This document shows positions 8,650 to 21,100 of a stretch of 64,000 nucleotides of DNA, one piece after another. Numbering within the stretch: the stretch's first letter is position 1; every line of letters starts with the position of its first letter. The notes below the pieces were generated by a model that did no database searches, was not told where the DNA came from, and worked only from the letters and a program-made list of their open reading frames with translations. The position numbers and the translations under genes are program-made. This DNA comes from Eledone cirrhosa (lineage: Eukaryota > Mollusca > Cephalopoda > Octopoda > Eledonidae), in assembly GCA_964016885.1 (NCBI GenBank), contig OZ024743.1, positions 185,300,962 through 185,364,961 of the forward strand, in the 5' to 3' direction.

Positions 8650-10330
8650 AAAGAAGTTGGGTGCCAAGTATATCTAGTGAGAGAAGAGGTAGAAAAGAAG
8701 AAATTTGCATAAGTGGCGTGAAGAGTTCTGGATTGTGAAACAGTGTGCTAGAGAAAATTGTGATGTAGTCGGGGAATAGTGTGTCTAAAATGATAGTGGA
8801 ACACATGCCTGCTCTGACACCGAAAATAATGGGGCATGAAAGATTTATTGAGAGGCTGTTGAACGAGGAAGATAAATGGGACACTACATGCAGACCCTAC
8901 TGAGGGACCAGCTATGAAAGTTGACAGTAGTATGATAGATAAACCAATTAAGGACACAACGGAATTGAAAGCAGCTGGACAGTCTGGTATAGTCGCAAGA
9001 TGCTAAAAGCATTTGGCAGAGTAGGATACGAGCTAGTTAGACACATAGTTAATCAAGTAGTACAGGATGGTGTCATACTCAATGACTGGTGCACCTGTAA
9101 ATTGTTACAAGGGCAAAGGTGATGTGTTAGAGAGAACTAACTACAGAGATATCGAGTTGATGGACCAGGTTATGAAAGTTGTTGAAAGAGTTATAGCACA
9201 ACTAATTAGGGACAGAATCAAATTAGATGAGATGCAGATTGGATTTATGCCAGGTAGGGATACAACTGATGCCCTCTTCCTGTTGAGACAACTACAGGAG
9301 AGGTACTTAGTTAAGAGTAAACCACTATTTCTAGCATTTGTAGATCTAGAGAAAGCTTTTGACTGTTCCACACACTATAATCTGCTGGGCACTTAGGAAA
9401 CTGTATTGACAAATGGGTTGTGCAGGCCATGTATAGATGAACAATCAGCAGAGAGAGTTGGCAATGAGTACAATGATGAACTTGAAGTACAAGTGGAGTT
9501 CCACCAGGACTCAGTCCTCAATTCACTCCTGTCTATCATTGTCCTTCAGGCCATCACTGAGGAGTTTAAAATTGACACTCCATGGCAGCTCCTATATGGT
9601 CCTCATAGTAGTAGAATTAGAGGCAAAGTTTGAAGCATGGAAGAAGAACCTAGAGTTGAAAAGTTTAAAAGTAGACTTAGCAAAGATGAAAGTCCTAATA
9701 AGTAGGAAAGAAGATAGGAAGGTGAAACCATCAGGAAAGTGGTCTTGTTTGATATGTCAGAAAGGAGTAGGTAGTAGTTCCTTAAGGTACACGAGATGTA
9801 GTGGGATTGCAGGCAGGCTAACAGAAAAGAAAGACTTTATATGCAGCAGATGCACAGGAGAAGTGAGCACAAAGAACATGTGAAATGGATTCCTTCAGTT
9901 GACAGCTTTTGTTACCTAGGTGATCAAATTAGCAGAGGAGGAGGATGCACCAAAAGTGTGATAGCTTGGACAGGCTGGAAGAAGTTTAGAGAGCTGTTAG
10001 CGCTGCTGACAACAAAGGGCTTTTCTCCCAGAGTAAAGGGTATACTGTATCATAGGCAGTAAAACATAGAAACGAGTTGAGTATGCTCTGATGGACGTGT
10101 AATGTTGGTGTACATGAGCGGCATTGCATAAGCAAACTGAGGGAAAAACTTGGCATAGTGTGCAAGAGAGACGACTGTGTTGGTACGGAAATGTGATGCA
10201 TATGGAAGATAGCAGCTGCATAAAGAAATGCAGAGAAACCCCAGTGGAAGAGGCAGACCTAGGAAGACGAGATGAGATTGCAAAGACTGATGGATAAGAA
10301 ACTAAAACTCACAAGAGAAATGACAAATGA
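8650..10330 (+). mobile_element. LINE copy B (PHD-finger LINE family), decayed
   Basis: Same family as copy A but reaching further 5'. Recognisable stretches, in shifting frames: HERFIERLLNEEDKWD (about 8835-8880); RVGYELVRHIVNQVVQDGVI and LNDW (about 9020-9090); YRDIELMDQVMKVVERVIAQ, IGFMPGRDTTDALFLLRQLQ and LAFVDLEKAFD (9140-9365, RT motifs 1-3); the palm from about 9400; then LAKMKVLISRKED. In the zinc cluster only C-L-I-C and C-S-R-C remain: the central C-x2-C-x4-H segment is deleted (SSSLRYTRCSGI). After that come SFCYLGDQISRGGGC and GWKKFRELLALL. The catalytic YADD is destroyed. Frameshifts and stops throughout: a dead copy. Confidence 0.8.
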
Positions 10331-11095
10331 CTGCAAGGGCTGGTGCTGGTGAAGATCTGGCCTACAGATTTAGCCTCTCCTGCCCTCTAGCACTCCTACT
10401 ATTATCATCACTATACCACCCCCACCTCACACATTCCCATGCCCTTCCCCAGTACTCTTTGTTGCTGCTCCCTCACGATTGCACTCTAGTAGCCACTCTC
10501 CTCTCTTTTATGCTTTCCAATTTCACTCCTTAGAAGCTATCCTCACCATCACTACACACCCCAACTCACACTCATGATCCCTCCTGTATTCATCCCTTAG
10601 CTACTGGTTACCCTCACTATCGCATTCTAGTAACTACTCTCTGCCCCCTCCACTATCACTCTTTAGCTATTCTCTCCATCGCTACACCTGTTTCTGGTGA
10701 TGCTACCCCCCACCTCTTCTCCATAATAAAAAGGGGCCCAGAGGACCCTTCAGTCATGCCATGGTATGGCATTTTCTATAGTGTTGGTGATTTATATGAT
10801 AAACACACCCAGTACATGTTGTAAAGTGGTTGGTGATAGGTAGGGCATCCAGCTGTAGAAGGCTTACCAAACAAAAGGTTGGGAGAATCCTTCAGTTGTG
10901 TCAAAGACATGACAACCTTTCCTGTGTACTTGGTAGAACACGAGACCATACGTAAGGGAGATAAATGACTTGTAGCCTTTCTGGGAAGTCAGTAGCCTTG
11001 CTCCAGTATTGACTTGGTCTATGTAGATTCATCCAACTCTTGCTAGTAGGGGAAGTGGACATTAAAACAACAAGGTGATGATGATGATGATGATG
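10331..11095 (+). mobile_element. LINE copy B 3' region and SINE-like tail
   Basis: A C/T-rich stretch with loosely repeated units (ctcaccatcactacacaccc and variants) is followed by aaagtggttggtgataggta and gggcatccagctgtagaagg, ending in (gatgat)n at about 11075-11095. It continues copy B without interruption and matches the tails at 29040-29290. Confidence 0.65.
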
Positions 11096-11289
11096 AAAAT
11101 CCTTTCATTTTGTACACTTATCAAAACAGTAAAATACATCAATACAAAAATCTGGGTTGAAACTACATGAATCTCTAAATTTAGCTGAAGCAAAGGAAGC
11201 AATATTATGTACAAGATGATAGGAGTATCACATGAGAGGCACTGCTTATATTGTGAACTTTAGATATAGCTGAGTTATGACTTTCCATG

Positions 11290-11590
11290 TTTATGTTGCA
11301 ATTGCCCTCCCTATAGCCAAGATTCGCGGAATACTTTTGCCGTCTTATCCGAAGGGCGCACCACTTCTGCCCTAAGCCCAAAGCCTAATCCCCCTCCCCT
11401 CTCTTCTGCAACACTAGAGCTCTTGCCATCCCCTTTCTTTCTTTCTTTTTTCTCTATATTTCCCTATTCTTTCTTTCCTTTTGTTTCCCCCTTTTTTTTT
11501 ATTATTGCCGTCATTATTATTATCATTATTGTTACTGTAAATAATATCATGTTTATACAGTTTTTCTCAATAAAGGCCCAACTTTAACAT
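11290..11590 (+). repeat. Unclassified interspersed-repeat-like segment
   Basis: A locally GC-richer block (attcgcggaatacttttgcc, cgaagggcgcaccacttctg) followed by a CT-rich run, an ATT-rich run and tttttctcaataaaggccca. A gene-free 3'-end-like structure (AATAAA plus T-rich) suggests a retroelement end, but I do not recognise it. Confidence 0.3.
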
Positions 11591-11884
11591 GACATCAACA
11601 TTGACGAAAGGATATCCATTCTGAGAAATAACAAAAATTTGTTAAAACATTAAAAAAAAAAGTATAGAATAAAATATATAATTCCAATTAAAAATGTCAA
11701 TCAGCAAGAGAAAGTTATATCGCTTAACCCATGGTATTTCAGTTACTCATGGTATTTTGAATCTTCAATTATTTCTGCTTTGCCACAATAGGGACCAGTT
11801 GTTGTACACCTGTCAAAGAACTTAGTTACAATCTTGTGTAGTCTATTCATATAAACATTTCAAACAGTTAGTGGGTTCATATTG

Positions 11885-12010
11885 TTTTTACATACAAAAC
11901 CAAAATGGAAATTACAAAATGGTTTAAATTCCTCAGCCATAGCATGAAGGATGATGATAAACAGAATTGGACTAAAGACTAAGCACTGGTGGACCTCCAG
12001 TTATCTCCCT
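11885..12010 (-). mobile_element. LINE RT fragment
   Basis: The minus-strand frame reads FSPILFIIILHAMAEEFKPF, matching the VLSPLLFIIVL...EEFK palm segment of the PHD-finger LINE family. Short and isolated. Confidence 0.5.
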
Positions 12011-12540
12011 TCACCCTAAACACAAGAAGCTGAGAGGTGGTTCAACACTCAGGTTCTCCTCTCACCAAATTCTAGTATACTCCTGAATTCCTTGCTAGCA
12101 GACCTCTGATTCCCTTTCTCTAACCTTAACCAAAAGAAACAGAGAAATGGAACAACTCTCAGGTCATCTCCTGCTAGTATATTTCTGATTTCCTTGCCCA
12201 ACCCATGCTAGCATGGAAAACTAGGACAAGCCTTGACTGATTCCTCTTCCCTGCTGAACTCTTGTCCTCCCCCAACAGTTTCCCTGTTCAACCCAGGCTG
12301 TCACAGAATGCCAGTCACACAGTACAATGACAGACACCACCTACTGGCTCCAAGCCAGGCATATCCCACATTGTCAGACACAATCCACTTACTTCAAGGC
12401 CATTTCCATGACCTCCCTCTGCAGAGCAATGTCAAACTCCATCAATGCCTCCCCAGCATGACCAAAGACACCGAGCACCCTAGTGTTCTAATGAGGAAGA
12501 GCTGGTGCCACGACAAAAGCACTCAGTCAACCCTGTAAGG
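12010..12540. other. No gene seen; low-grade internal repetition
   Basis: Two loosely similar blocks (gaagctgagaggtggttcaa and gaaacagagaaatggaacaa) repeat at about 115-bp spacing. The 101-codon plus frame at 12233-12538 has no recognisable motif. Confidence 0.4.
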
Positions 12541-12544
12541 CTGT

Positions 12545-13550
12545 AGTGCTGGTGCCATGACAGCCTGTAATGTAGTGTTGGAGTCACAATAAAATGTTTC
12601 CAGTATGGGTTAGATAAATTGTCTGTTAAGACAGGCCAGATCAGGTGACCATGTTTTACTCATATAGAACTGTTTCTGGCTTGTTTTCTATGGTTGGATG
12701 CCGTTCCTAATGCTAACCACATTTACAGCGCAGCAGGGTGCTTTTTATCATGGTACCAAAATGACCAACTGACAGGTTAGACTGGGTGCTTTTTCATTAT
12801 GTCACCAGCACAACCACCTTATAGGGTGGACCAAGTGCTTTTTTTTGTTTCCAACACAACTACTTTACAGGGTGGGTTGTGCTTTTTCCGTGTCATCAAC
12901 ATGACCACTTTACTGGGTGGGCTGGGTGCATGTGTCTATGAAATGCTCAGTTACTTGCACATTACCTGCATTGGAAGTGACAGAGGTCCAAAATTATATA
13001 TCATCATTATTGTTTAGTGTTAATTTTCCCTGCTAGCAGGGTTTGGACATGTCATCACAGACCAGTCAGTACTCAAATAGAACCACTGACCTCTAGGCAG
13101 GCCAGAAGTGAGTGATCTCACACTCTATTGAGTACATTTTATTGTGGCCCCACCAATAGTGAAGTAGTCATGTCTTCAACACAAGTGAAGAGTCCACCAA
13201 ATCCTGGAACCAGGAACACAATACAATCCAATCCAGGACCTTCTTACTTCTATTGGAGAAACCCCTCCCTGGTTGACCTTCACCACACTTGGCCAATTGC
13301 AGGTTGGTGAAGCTATTTAACCCATAGTTGGCGTAGATGACTGTTGACTGAGCAGTTCATCTGCCCTTTTAACAGTTCTTTGTTTTTTGTGCTGCTGGGG
13401 TTCCACTTCCCCTCCTCACCAGACAAGGGATGCCATAGTAATGTACAGCTTGTTTTAGGGTAGGTGCTGCGAAAATTGACTGTATTAGAGTAAATGCAGT
13501 CAGTTTTTAATGCAAAACTGGATGTAAAATGATGATGATGATGCAATCAT
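12545..13550 (-). repeat. Diverged SINE/LINE tails, minus orientation
   Basis: Several degenerate copies of the window's common tail in reverse orientation: catcatcatcat-type starts, ggttggatgccgttcctaat, aaccacatttacagcgcagc and repeated ctttacagggtgg units at about 60-bp spacing (12780-12920). The segment ends at 13530-13545 with a gatgatgatg run. Non-coding. Confidence 0.6.
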
Positions 13551-13559
13551 AGTGTTGTT

Positions 13560-14040
13560 TTGCATGTTTTAAGATTGCCATGCTTGGTTCCTAACTCTAC
13601 AGGGCTTTAAAAGTTAATCTGCATTACTTATTGTCAGCTAAGTGAACAAGGCCATTTAAGGATTAACCCTTTTGATGCCAACCTGCCCCAATTCTAGGAT
13701 GACAAAGCTCTTGTTTTATAGCATTCCTATCTAAATAAAAAAATGTTATGGAAGAATATTTTTGTTAAGTTATATACTAATTCCAGCTTATTAAATATAT
13801 TTTTTTGACTACACCTCTTCAAAATGTTGATTATTTACAAAATTAATTGAAAAACATAGGTGGTGTATTTCACAAGAAATATGGTAATGAAAGGGAAGTA
13901 TGTGTCTTTGTTACAAACACAACCTCTTGCCATGACATGATGTGATATGATGACCTCATAGTAGGCTGTATTATTGATTTAGTCATCTGCACACTCACCA
14001 AATATTAAGCTCATTATTCATACATGTATGCTCAGACATA
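13560..14040. other. No gene or repeat recognised
   Basis: AT-rich unique-looking sequence. Confidence 0.5.
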
Positions 14041-14044
14041 CATA

Positions 14045-14665
14045 CACATCATGAATTTATGTCTACTTTTCTATGCTTGCATGGATTGGACAGGTTTTTC
14101 TGGCACACCATCCCTCCATTTGTTGTGTTCTTTTCTTTTCTTCTCTATGAGCTCTGTAATTTGAGATCAGCTCTCACCACCTTTGTCCAAGTCTTCTACT
14201 GTAGCTGCCTTCCACAGGAAGTTTCCTGGTACTACTTAACTCAACTATCATCATCCATAGACATCACATGGCCATACCAGCAAAGTCATCTCTTCTGCAC
14301 ACTGCTTCTGAATTCTCTTATATCCAGCTTCTCTCTCAGTTCAACTATGCTTTGCATTTCCCACACATTAACATTGAATTTCTCTCTCAGCTCATCTATA
14401 CTTCAAAACACATTATTGCACATTCATCAGAGCATGCTTGTTTCATTTCTCTGCATTTATAGCCCACCTCTCATTACAATTGCAGCATTGCACATTACAT
14501 GCAGGCATCATAGGGTCAGCCTTTCATTCGTAGAGAGAAATCTTTTGTTGTCATTGGAGCTAGTAGTTCCGCCTGAACTTTTTCCATCCTATCCTTACTC
14601 TAGTTACTAAGCTCTCAGAGCAACCCCACCACTGTTACTTAGGTTACCTAGGCAGCAGAAAAAAA
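14045..14665 (-). mobile_element. LINE 3' fragment (PHD-finger family), decayed
   Basis: Read on the minus strand, the segment carries battered remains of the C-terminal LINE region in the same order as copy A: a K-F-R-E-like block, then the RLYDACIRTAML-like block, the LRRNEACML-like block and the RWYGHVMRM-like block. It parallels 34745-35345, where the same layout is better preserved. The 183-codon plus-strand frame across it is a shadow. Confidence 0.5.
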
Positions 14666-14773
14666 AGGAGCCAAAAGTATGTATTTGGATAACAGAGTTG
14701 ATGGAAATGTATTGAATGTTATAAACAATAAACTAATAGTTTATTAGCATTTCCTTCGTAGACAAAGAAGTTT

Positions 14774-14970
14774 AACCCTTTAGCATTTACATTACTCTAT
14801 ATTTACTATTATATTTTCACGTAATATTGAATCTATCAGATTTTGATATTATTTATTTTGAGAACAATACTTTAACATCAGTATATGTGGCTGGTTACAG
14901 CCGATTTGAATAGAAAGAGGTGAGAGAATTCTGGACGGATACAGCCTGTTCAAATGCTAAAGGGTTCAGT
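14774..14970 (+). mobile_element. TTAA-type MITE
   Basis: Begins ttaaccctttagcatttaca and ends aaatgctaaagggttca: imperfect terminal inverted repeats with CCC/GGG ends next to TTAA, the pattern of piggyBac-type elements. Full-length relatives occur at 56425-56635 (inverted) and partial ones at 1-157 and 36111-36190. No coding capacity. Confidence 0.75.
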
Positions 14971-15109
14971 AAAAACTTCACTGTAATTGTTAGCAATTCA
15001 GAATAAAATTTGAATTAAGAGAAAAGGTTAATTTGACCTTTGTATATATTTATATATATATATACACACATATACACGTTTAAATATATGACTGAAAGAA
15101 TACGATTGC

Positions 15110-15790
15110 AAATATAAGTGGATGAAATGAGGTTCCTCTGAAAGTTCTTTGGAATAAGGTTACATAGTTTGGAGATCAGGGAGCTGCTCCAAGTAGACCT
15201 GGTATTTTTCCAAATCAAGAGATCACTGCTCTAATACTATGGACATGTGGTTAGAATGTTTAAAGAAATAATTGTTTCTACGTTAGGCACAAGGCCAGCA
15301 ATTACCCAGTGCATTACTGGTACTTTATTTTATCGACCCTGTAAGGATGAAAGGCAAAGTTATAATTGTTTCTACTTTTGGCACAAGGCCAGCAATTACC
15401 CAGTATATTACTGGTACTTTATTTTATCCACCGCGTAAGGATGAAAGGCAAAGTTAACCTCGGCGGGATTTGAACTCAGACCGCAAAGGGACGTAACTAT
15501 GTTGGAAAGCATGGCGTCCGACTCTCTACCGATACTGCCAATCCACCGCCCTAAGGATGAAAGGCAAAGTTATAATGGTTAGATTTTATGGGTAAAGCCA
15601 AGAGGCAGGATACCCAGAGGTAAACGATGAGCATGACGGCTGGATAACATCCATGGGGATCCAACTGGATCAATAAGAGACTGTTACTTCTAATAGGATC
15701 CTCTGGGAGGTGTGTGAAGACTCTACCTCCATGACTGTTCCGGGAAGAGAAATATTTTTTCAGGGCATTTACAACATTAGCAAACACTGA
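15110..15790 (+). mobile_element. LINE C-terminal fragment interrupted by a SINE
   Basis: The first part gives, in frame, YYGHVVRMFKE; after the SINE at 15254-15560 the frame continues WITSMGIQLDQ and LWEVCEDSTSM. The order matches the RWYGHV...RWxDxI...LGI..W C-terminal segment of LINE proteins and the copy at 27815-28000. Decayed by stops. Confidence 0.55.
15254..15560 (-). mobile_element. SINE (second tRNA-derived family), tandem partial copies
   Basis: Two head-to-tail pieces of the ggcacaaggccagcaattac / ggatgaaaggcaaagttaac family. The second retains the tRNA-like head (minus strand B-box-like GAGTTCAAATCCCGCCGAGG and the A-box side near gtatcggtagag). It is nested in a LINE fragment, so the SINE is younger. 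Confidence 0.75.
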
Positions 15791-16099
15791 ACTGTGAAAT
15801 CCCAGTGTCTGTCTAATAGAATGAGGTAAATAAGTTTATGTATCCTGTCTAAGAGTATATCAGGCTGTTATTATATGAACAGTAGTGTAGCACCTTAATC
15901 TTATAGTAACTATCCTCCTCATTCACTTTTCTCTGATATATGATCATCTTTGTCATTTTATGGTCATTTTACCAGGATGGCACAAGTTGGATGGATTGTT
16001 ACAAACCAAGTCAGTACCTTATCAGAGCTACTGTCCTCACAGATGAGCCAGGAGCCATGTCTCACATATATGTTCCAGTTTTGGCATGCCCTTTCAAAT

Positions 16100-16405
16100 A
16101 TCAATCATTTTATAGAATATCCTGTGTGTATGCTTCCCGAGATCCGCCAACACTACAGCTAACATATACACACATGTACTTCCCTGACATTTGTGAATTA
16201 TTCTATGTACTATACATACACCTTTGACGAGTTGTAGTGCACCTGGGCACTTTACACAATAATTTCATTATTATGTGTATATCATGACTCATGCACTGTT
16301 CATTTTCCTGATGTTTGTACATTACCCTATGTACTATACATACACTTTTTGATGAGTTGTAGTGCACCTGAGCACTGTACACAATATTTCATTATTATTA
16401 TATAT
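16100..16405 (+). mobile_element. Two tandem 3' ends of the ATT-tailed LINE family
   Basis: Both end with gagttgtagtgcacctg(a/g)gcac, tacacaat and an ATT-rich tail, the same 3' terminus seen at 18787, 20580, 22735 and 23835. The first ends at about 16275, the second at about 16405; the upstream cactgttcattttcctgatg block is also shared. Non-coding here. Confidence 0.75.
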
Positions 16406-16419
16406 GGTACTAGCCTAAG

Positions 16420-16770
16420 TTTGGCATGGTTTCTGTTGTTTCATGTCCTTTCTAACACCAGCCACTTTAGATATTATACTGGGTGTGTTTTAGTGTGGTA
16501 CCAACACTAGAGAGGTTGTCATATCAGTGATGAGATTGAAGAGTCCTTTCAGCTTTTGGTGACATGGTGTCAATGGTTGGATGCCCTTTGAAACACCAGC
16601 GGCTGGGTGCATTCCATTATAGTATAGCATTATAAAGGTTGTCAGATTGCTGGCTGAAGAGCCCTCCCTACCCTATGTTGTTACTAGTTGAATGTCAACC
16701 ACCTAGAGCATTTTATAGTGGCACCAACACTAAGGAGAGTGCCTTGTTTTAAGGCAAACATGTTTGAGAG
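16420..16770 (-). repeat. Diverged SINE/LINE tail, minus orientation
   Basis: Degenerate units of the type ggttggatgccctttgaaac, accagccactttagatatta and gtgtggtaccaacactagag, similar to 32400-32960 and 57805-58165. Confidence 0.5.
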
Positions 16771-17244
16771 TGAAAATAGAAAATGGGTGGTGGTAAGATG
16801 GAACAAAAATGTATGATGAATGTGATATATGTATATATTTATTTATATATAGTTGTCGTTGTACAATTAACTTCTACCATAAGCTGTAAACTTTGAAATA
16901 GTACAATTCTTTTAATTAAGATTTTTCACAGCCTTCTTGTAACTAATATTTCTTTAGTGTACTGGTGGATATGAGTGAATTAAATGTTAAAATAGAATAA
17001 TCTCACTGAATCTTGGTATATAGGAAATTTCAAGTTCATGTGAATTTTTCTGTAATAATGAGATGATATGCTGCTGGTTGTCTCAGCTCCTGACATCCAT
17101 ATATTCAACAGAATCCAATCGGTTCCCATCATAAGAATCTATCACTAACTGAGAAGGCAAACAGAAAAGCTCCTACACATTTTCTCTTTGGTTCACAATA
17201 TGATTCTATAAAGTCACTAAATTTTGTAATAATATAAAATTATA

Positions 17245-18025
17245 TATTTTATTTTTTTGCACTGAGAATATCAAAAGTATATAGCCAGCTCTGTTCTTCT
17301 AAAACACAAATGTTGTTCATTAGCTTAAGTATATTAAACAAAATAAAAAAACACAAAAGACTGCAGTATTTATAATGCATTTTTCTTTTCTACTTTTCCA
17401 TTTTTTGGGTGTTATTTTTTAGAAAGCATGGCTCACTTGGTATTATTTGTTTCCTTCCCAGACATTAGAGAAAAATATATCTAAATATAAAAATTTGGCC
17501 CTATATACAAATCAAGATATTTTGGTGTGTATTTTTGAGTGTATATATTTTTTCTGAATGGACCTGTTAACCTGACAATAAAAAATCAACCACCATTTCT
17601 GACTATCAATCAACTGAGATTGGGTTCTAAAATAGCTAACTAAAGTCAGGTGTTGTACATATGTAATAGGATTAATAAAAGAATGTGTTCTGTTGATCAT
17701 ATATAATTTCATACATGTACAACAAAATTAGTTTAAGCATATGTGTTCTGTTGTATCACATAATTTCACAGAATGTATTTTAAAAAAAGTAATAATCCTA
17801 CAATATTTTCATAGTTAGCTAATTTTCTGTGTGTTTTTTTTTCTCATAGTTTTTACATATAGGAGATATAGTAGAGATTTTATAAAAATAGCTATATATT
17901 TTTGAAGCAATTCAATGACTTGGCACATGCAGTTTGGAATGATACTTGCTGGCCCTTATAGTTATCAAAGTTTTGATTAATATGAAATTGGAATCTTGGC
18001 TGATGTACAGCATTTGTATGACAAA
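17245..18025 (-). other. SNX17: Probable SNX17 3' UTR
   Basis: AT-rich, repeat-poor sequence after the SNX17 stop codon. The first plausible AATAAA on the minus strand is near 17252 (plus-strand ttttatttt), giving a UTR of about 770 nt. The end is a guess; no transcript evidence is available. Confidence 0.35.
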
Positions 18026-18130
18026 TCAAAGGTCTTCATCTCCTATTTCTTCAAATGCATTATTTTCCAACACACTTTGGATATTTTGGCCATCTCGTGA
18101 AGCCTTGAATGAAACATTTGCAAATTTGTC
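18026..18130 (-). CDS. SNX17: SNX17 last exon with stop codon
   Basis: 34 codons plus TGA: DKFANVSFKASRDGQNIQSV then LENNAFEEIGDEDL. The ending NAFEEIGDEDL corresponds to human NFAFEGIGDEDL; the carboxyl-terminal IGDEDL is the Retriever/Commander-binding motif described for human SNX17. Acceptor CTTTCAG|GAC. Confidence 0.97.
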   Translation of the reverse strand, partial: DKFANVSFKASRDGQNIQSVLENNAFEEIGDEDL

Positions 18131-21100
18131 CTGAAAGAGATTAAAAAAAAGATAATCAAAAGTTTTAGGAACAGTAAGAAATAATTAATAAGAGTGTGCA
18201 TAATTTCTAATATCTCACTATATCATTATGGAAAACCAGAGTAGCAACTTATTATATAGACATTGATTGGCTGATGAGAGCAGGATAGGTCTAAAAAGGG
18301 ACATGTCTCATAAAGCTGAACTGATAAGGCAAAGGAAAAACATAGGGAGAAATAGGGAGGCCATTTGAGGATTTCAAACCTTACAGACAACATGACATAA
18401 CATTAAAAGACACCTGCAAATGTGCCCAACTCATATTAGAAAGGGAATATAAATGTGAAAACACTAATGGTGTTGGTAACTGGAGTCCAAAGTAACTTCT
18501 CTATTCTTATTCTATCATCACATAAATTACTGATATCTAGAATATACTAGCAAATTGTTACTTACAGTGAGTCACCTACAATAATTTGTAGATGCAGGCC
18601 CCAGCCCATCCATGAGGTCAGTAGCTCCACTTGAGTACCGACCTGGTCTTGCGATGACTAATCTAACCCTTGCTGATGAATTTGAAATGAAGTTTTGTAA
18701 TTATTTTTTAATGTTAATTAATCACAGTTTCCCTTTTACTGATACAATAAAGTATTCAGTCTTCAATATATAATAATGATATAATAATAATGAAATTATT
18801 GTGTACAGTGCTCAGGTGCACTACAACTCATCAAAGGTGCATGTATATTACATAGAACAATGTACAAATGGAAAATGTACGAGTCATGAAATACATATGC
18901 GCGTGTGTATGGAGGAGGGATATCACGTATAGTGTTGGTGAATCTCAGGAAGCATGGAGGTTTTAAAGGATGCAGTGTCTCAACAGCTAACAACTGATGC
19001 AGGTAGTTTGATCCATGCTTCAGCAACTCTGAGCGTGAAAATTGTTTCCGAAAGTCATGGGAGCTGTGCTGTTTTCTGACTTTGTTGGCATGCCCACGTG
19101 TGTTAGACACATGGAAATCAAAAAGGTGCTCAGGGTTGTTGTTGGCAAGATGGTTAATAATTTTGTGGGTGTTTACCAATTCAGTTGCCAGATGTTGGAG
19201 CTTCAATGTATCCATGCCCAGGGAAGCAAGGTATTCAGAATATGGTAGATGCCTGATGGAGGGTATTCGCTTGGTTGCATGTCTCTGAACAGTTTCCAGG
19301 CGGTCAATGTCCTGAGCAAGATAGGGGTTCCAGACTGGTGATGCAAATTCTAAGTGTGGCTGCACCATAGCTATATACAGCTTTAAATAGATAGCTGGAG
19401 AGCAGCTGACAAAGGTCCTGCTGAGTGATGCTAAGACACCCTCCGCCTTCTTGACAATTTTAGAGACGTGCTTCGTCCAACGCAAATTGCTGCTGACAGT
19501 AATGCCCAGGTCACATTCACAAGAAGACTTCTTGATATTAGTGTTGTGGAGGGAGTATGTGGATGCTGTGTTTTTATTCCCAAAATGCATGGTGGTACAC
19601 TTGTTCACAACCAACTTGAGTTGCCAGTCCGTGATCCATTGTTGCATTGTGTCCAGGTCAGATTGTAGGCTAGATCTCTCCTTTTTATCTCAAGGTACAG
19701 CTTGTTGTCATCTGCATATTTCAGTACTGTGGCATTCTTTAAGTTGGCATCTATGTCATTAATATATGCCACAAACAAAAGGGGACCAACAACAGATCCC
19801 TGTGGTACACCAGATGACACTTCATATGGTGAAGAATGCTTTCCTAGAATCGTGACCACTTCTCTTTGACTGAGAATGAAGGACTTCAACCAGTTAAAAA
19901 GACTATCCTTCACACCCATTGCAGAGAGTTTTGCAACTTAACATGCTTTCAGTGTATAAATAATTAGGATATTATGAAAGAAAATACTTGTATATTTAGT
20001 GTGAACTAAGAAGATATTTTTCTGTCATCTACCAGAAAAAAAAAAAAAAAAAAAAAAAAAAGAAAAAAAGAAAAAAAGAAAAAAAGAAAAAAAGAAAAAA
20101 AGAAAATTGTTTTTGTAATCTATGAAAAGCTACTTACATATATATGTATATATATATATATATCCATAAACCTACTTCGACATGTTGCAGTGTGATGAGA
20201 TGGCCAAATGGGATTTAATACTGAACCACCTGCTCATGAGTTCATCTACTTCTATAATATATAAAAGTAGTGCTGTGATGAGTTCCAACATCATCATCTT
20301 CATCATCTACTTCTATAATATATAGAAGTAGTACTGCGATGAGTTTCAATATCATCATTATTATCATCTACTTCTATATATGGTAGTACTACGATGAGTT
20401 ACAACCCATTGCTGGACAGAACAATATATTCTGCACTGTTTCAGACTACCTCTTTATTAGAATTAGGTATCAGATCATCAAATAATGTTTTCTTTCATCT
20501 AGGAGAAGATTTATCTCCCATCTGCTTCTGACTATGAAGTAAAAACTAAGCATCAGCTCTGAACAACCTCTTTAGGATATAATAATAATAATAATAATAA
20601 TGAAATTATTGTGTAAAGTGCTCAGGTGCACTACAACTCGTCAAAGGTGCATGTATAGTACATAGAATAATATACAAATGTCAGGGAAGTGAATAGTATA
20701 TGAATAATGATATACATGTGTGCATGTGTATGGAGGGGGAACATTAGGTGTAGTGTTAGTGAATCTCGGAAAGCATGGAGGTTTTAAAGGATGCAGTGTC
20801 TCGACAGCTAACAACTGATGCAGGTAGTTTGTTCCATGCTTCAGCAACTCTGAGCGTGAAAAAATGTTTCCGAAAGTCATGGGAACTGTGTTGTTTTCTG
20901 ACTTTGTGGGCATGCCCACATGTGTTAGACACATGGAAATCAAAAAGGTGCTCAGGGTTGTTGTTGGCAAGATGGTTAACAATTTTGTGGGTGTTTACCA
21001 AGTCAGTTGCCAGGCGTCGGAGCTTCAATGTATCCATGCCCAGGGAAGCAAGGCGTTCAGAGTATGGTAGATGCCTGATGGAAGGTATTCGCTTGGTTGC

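Noticed and set aside
14059..14610. 183-codon plus-strand frame
   Set aside because: Leu/Ser/His-rich reading antisense to a decayed LINE; no domain.
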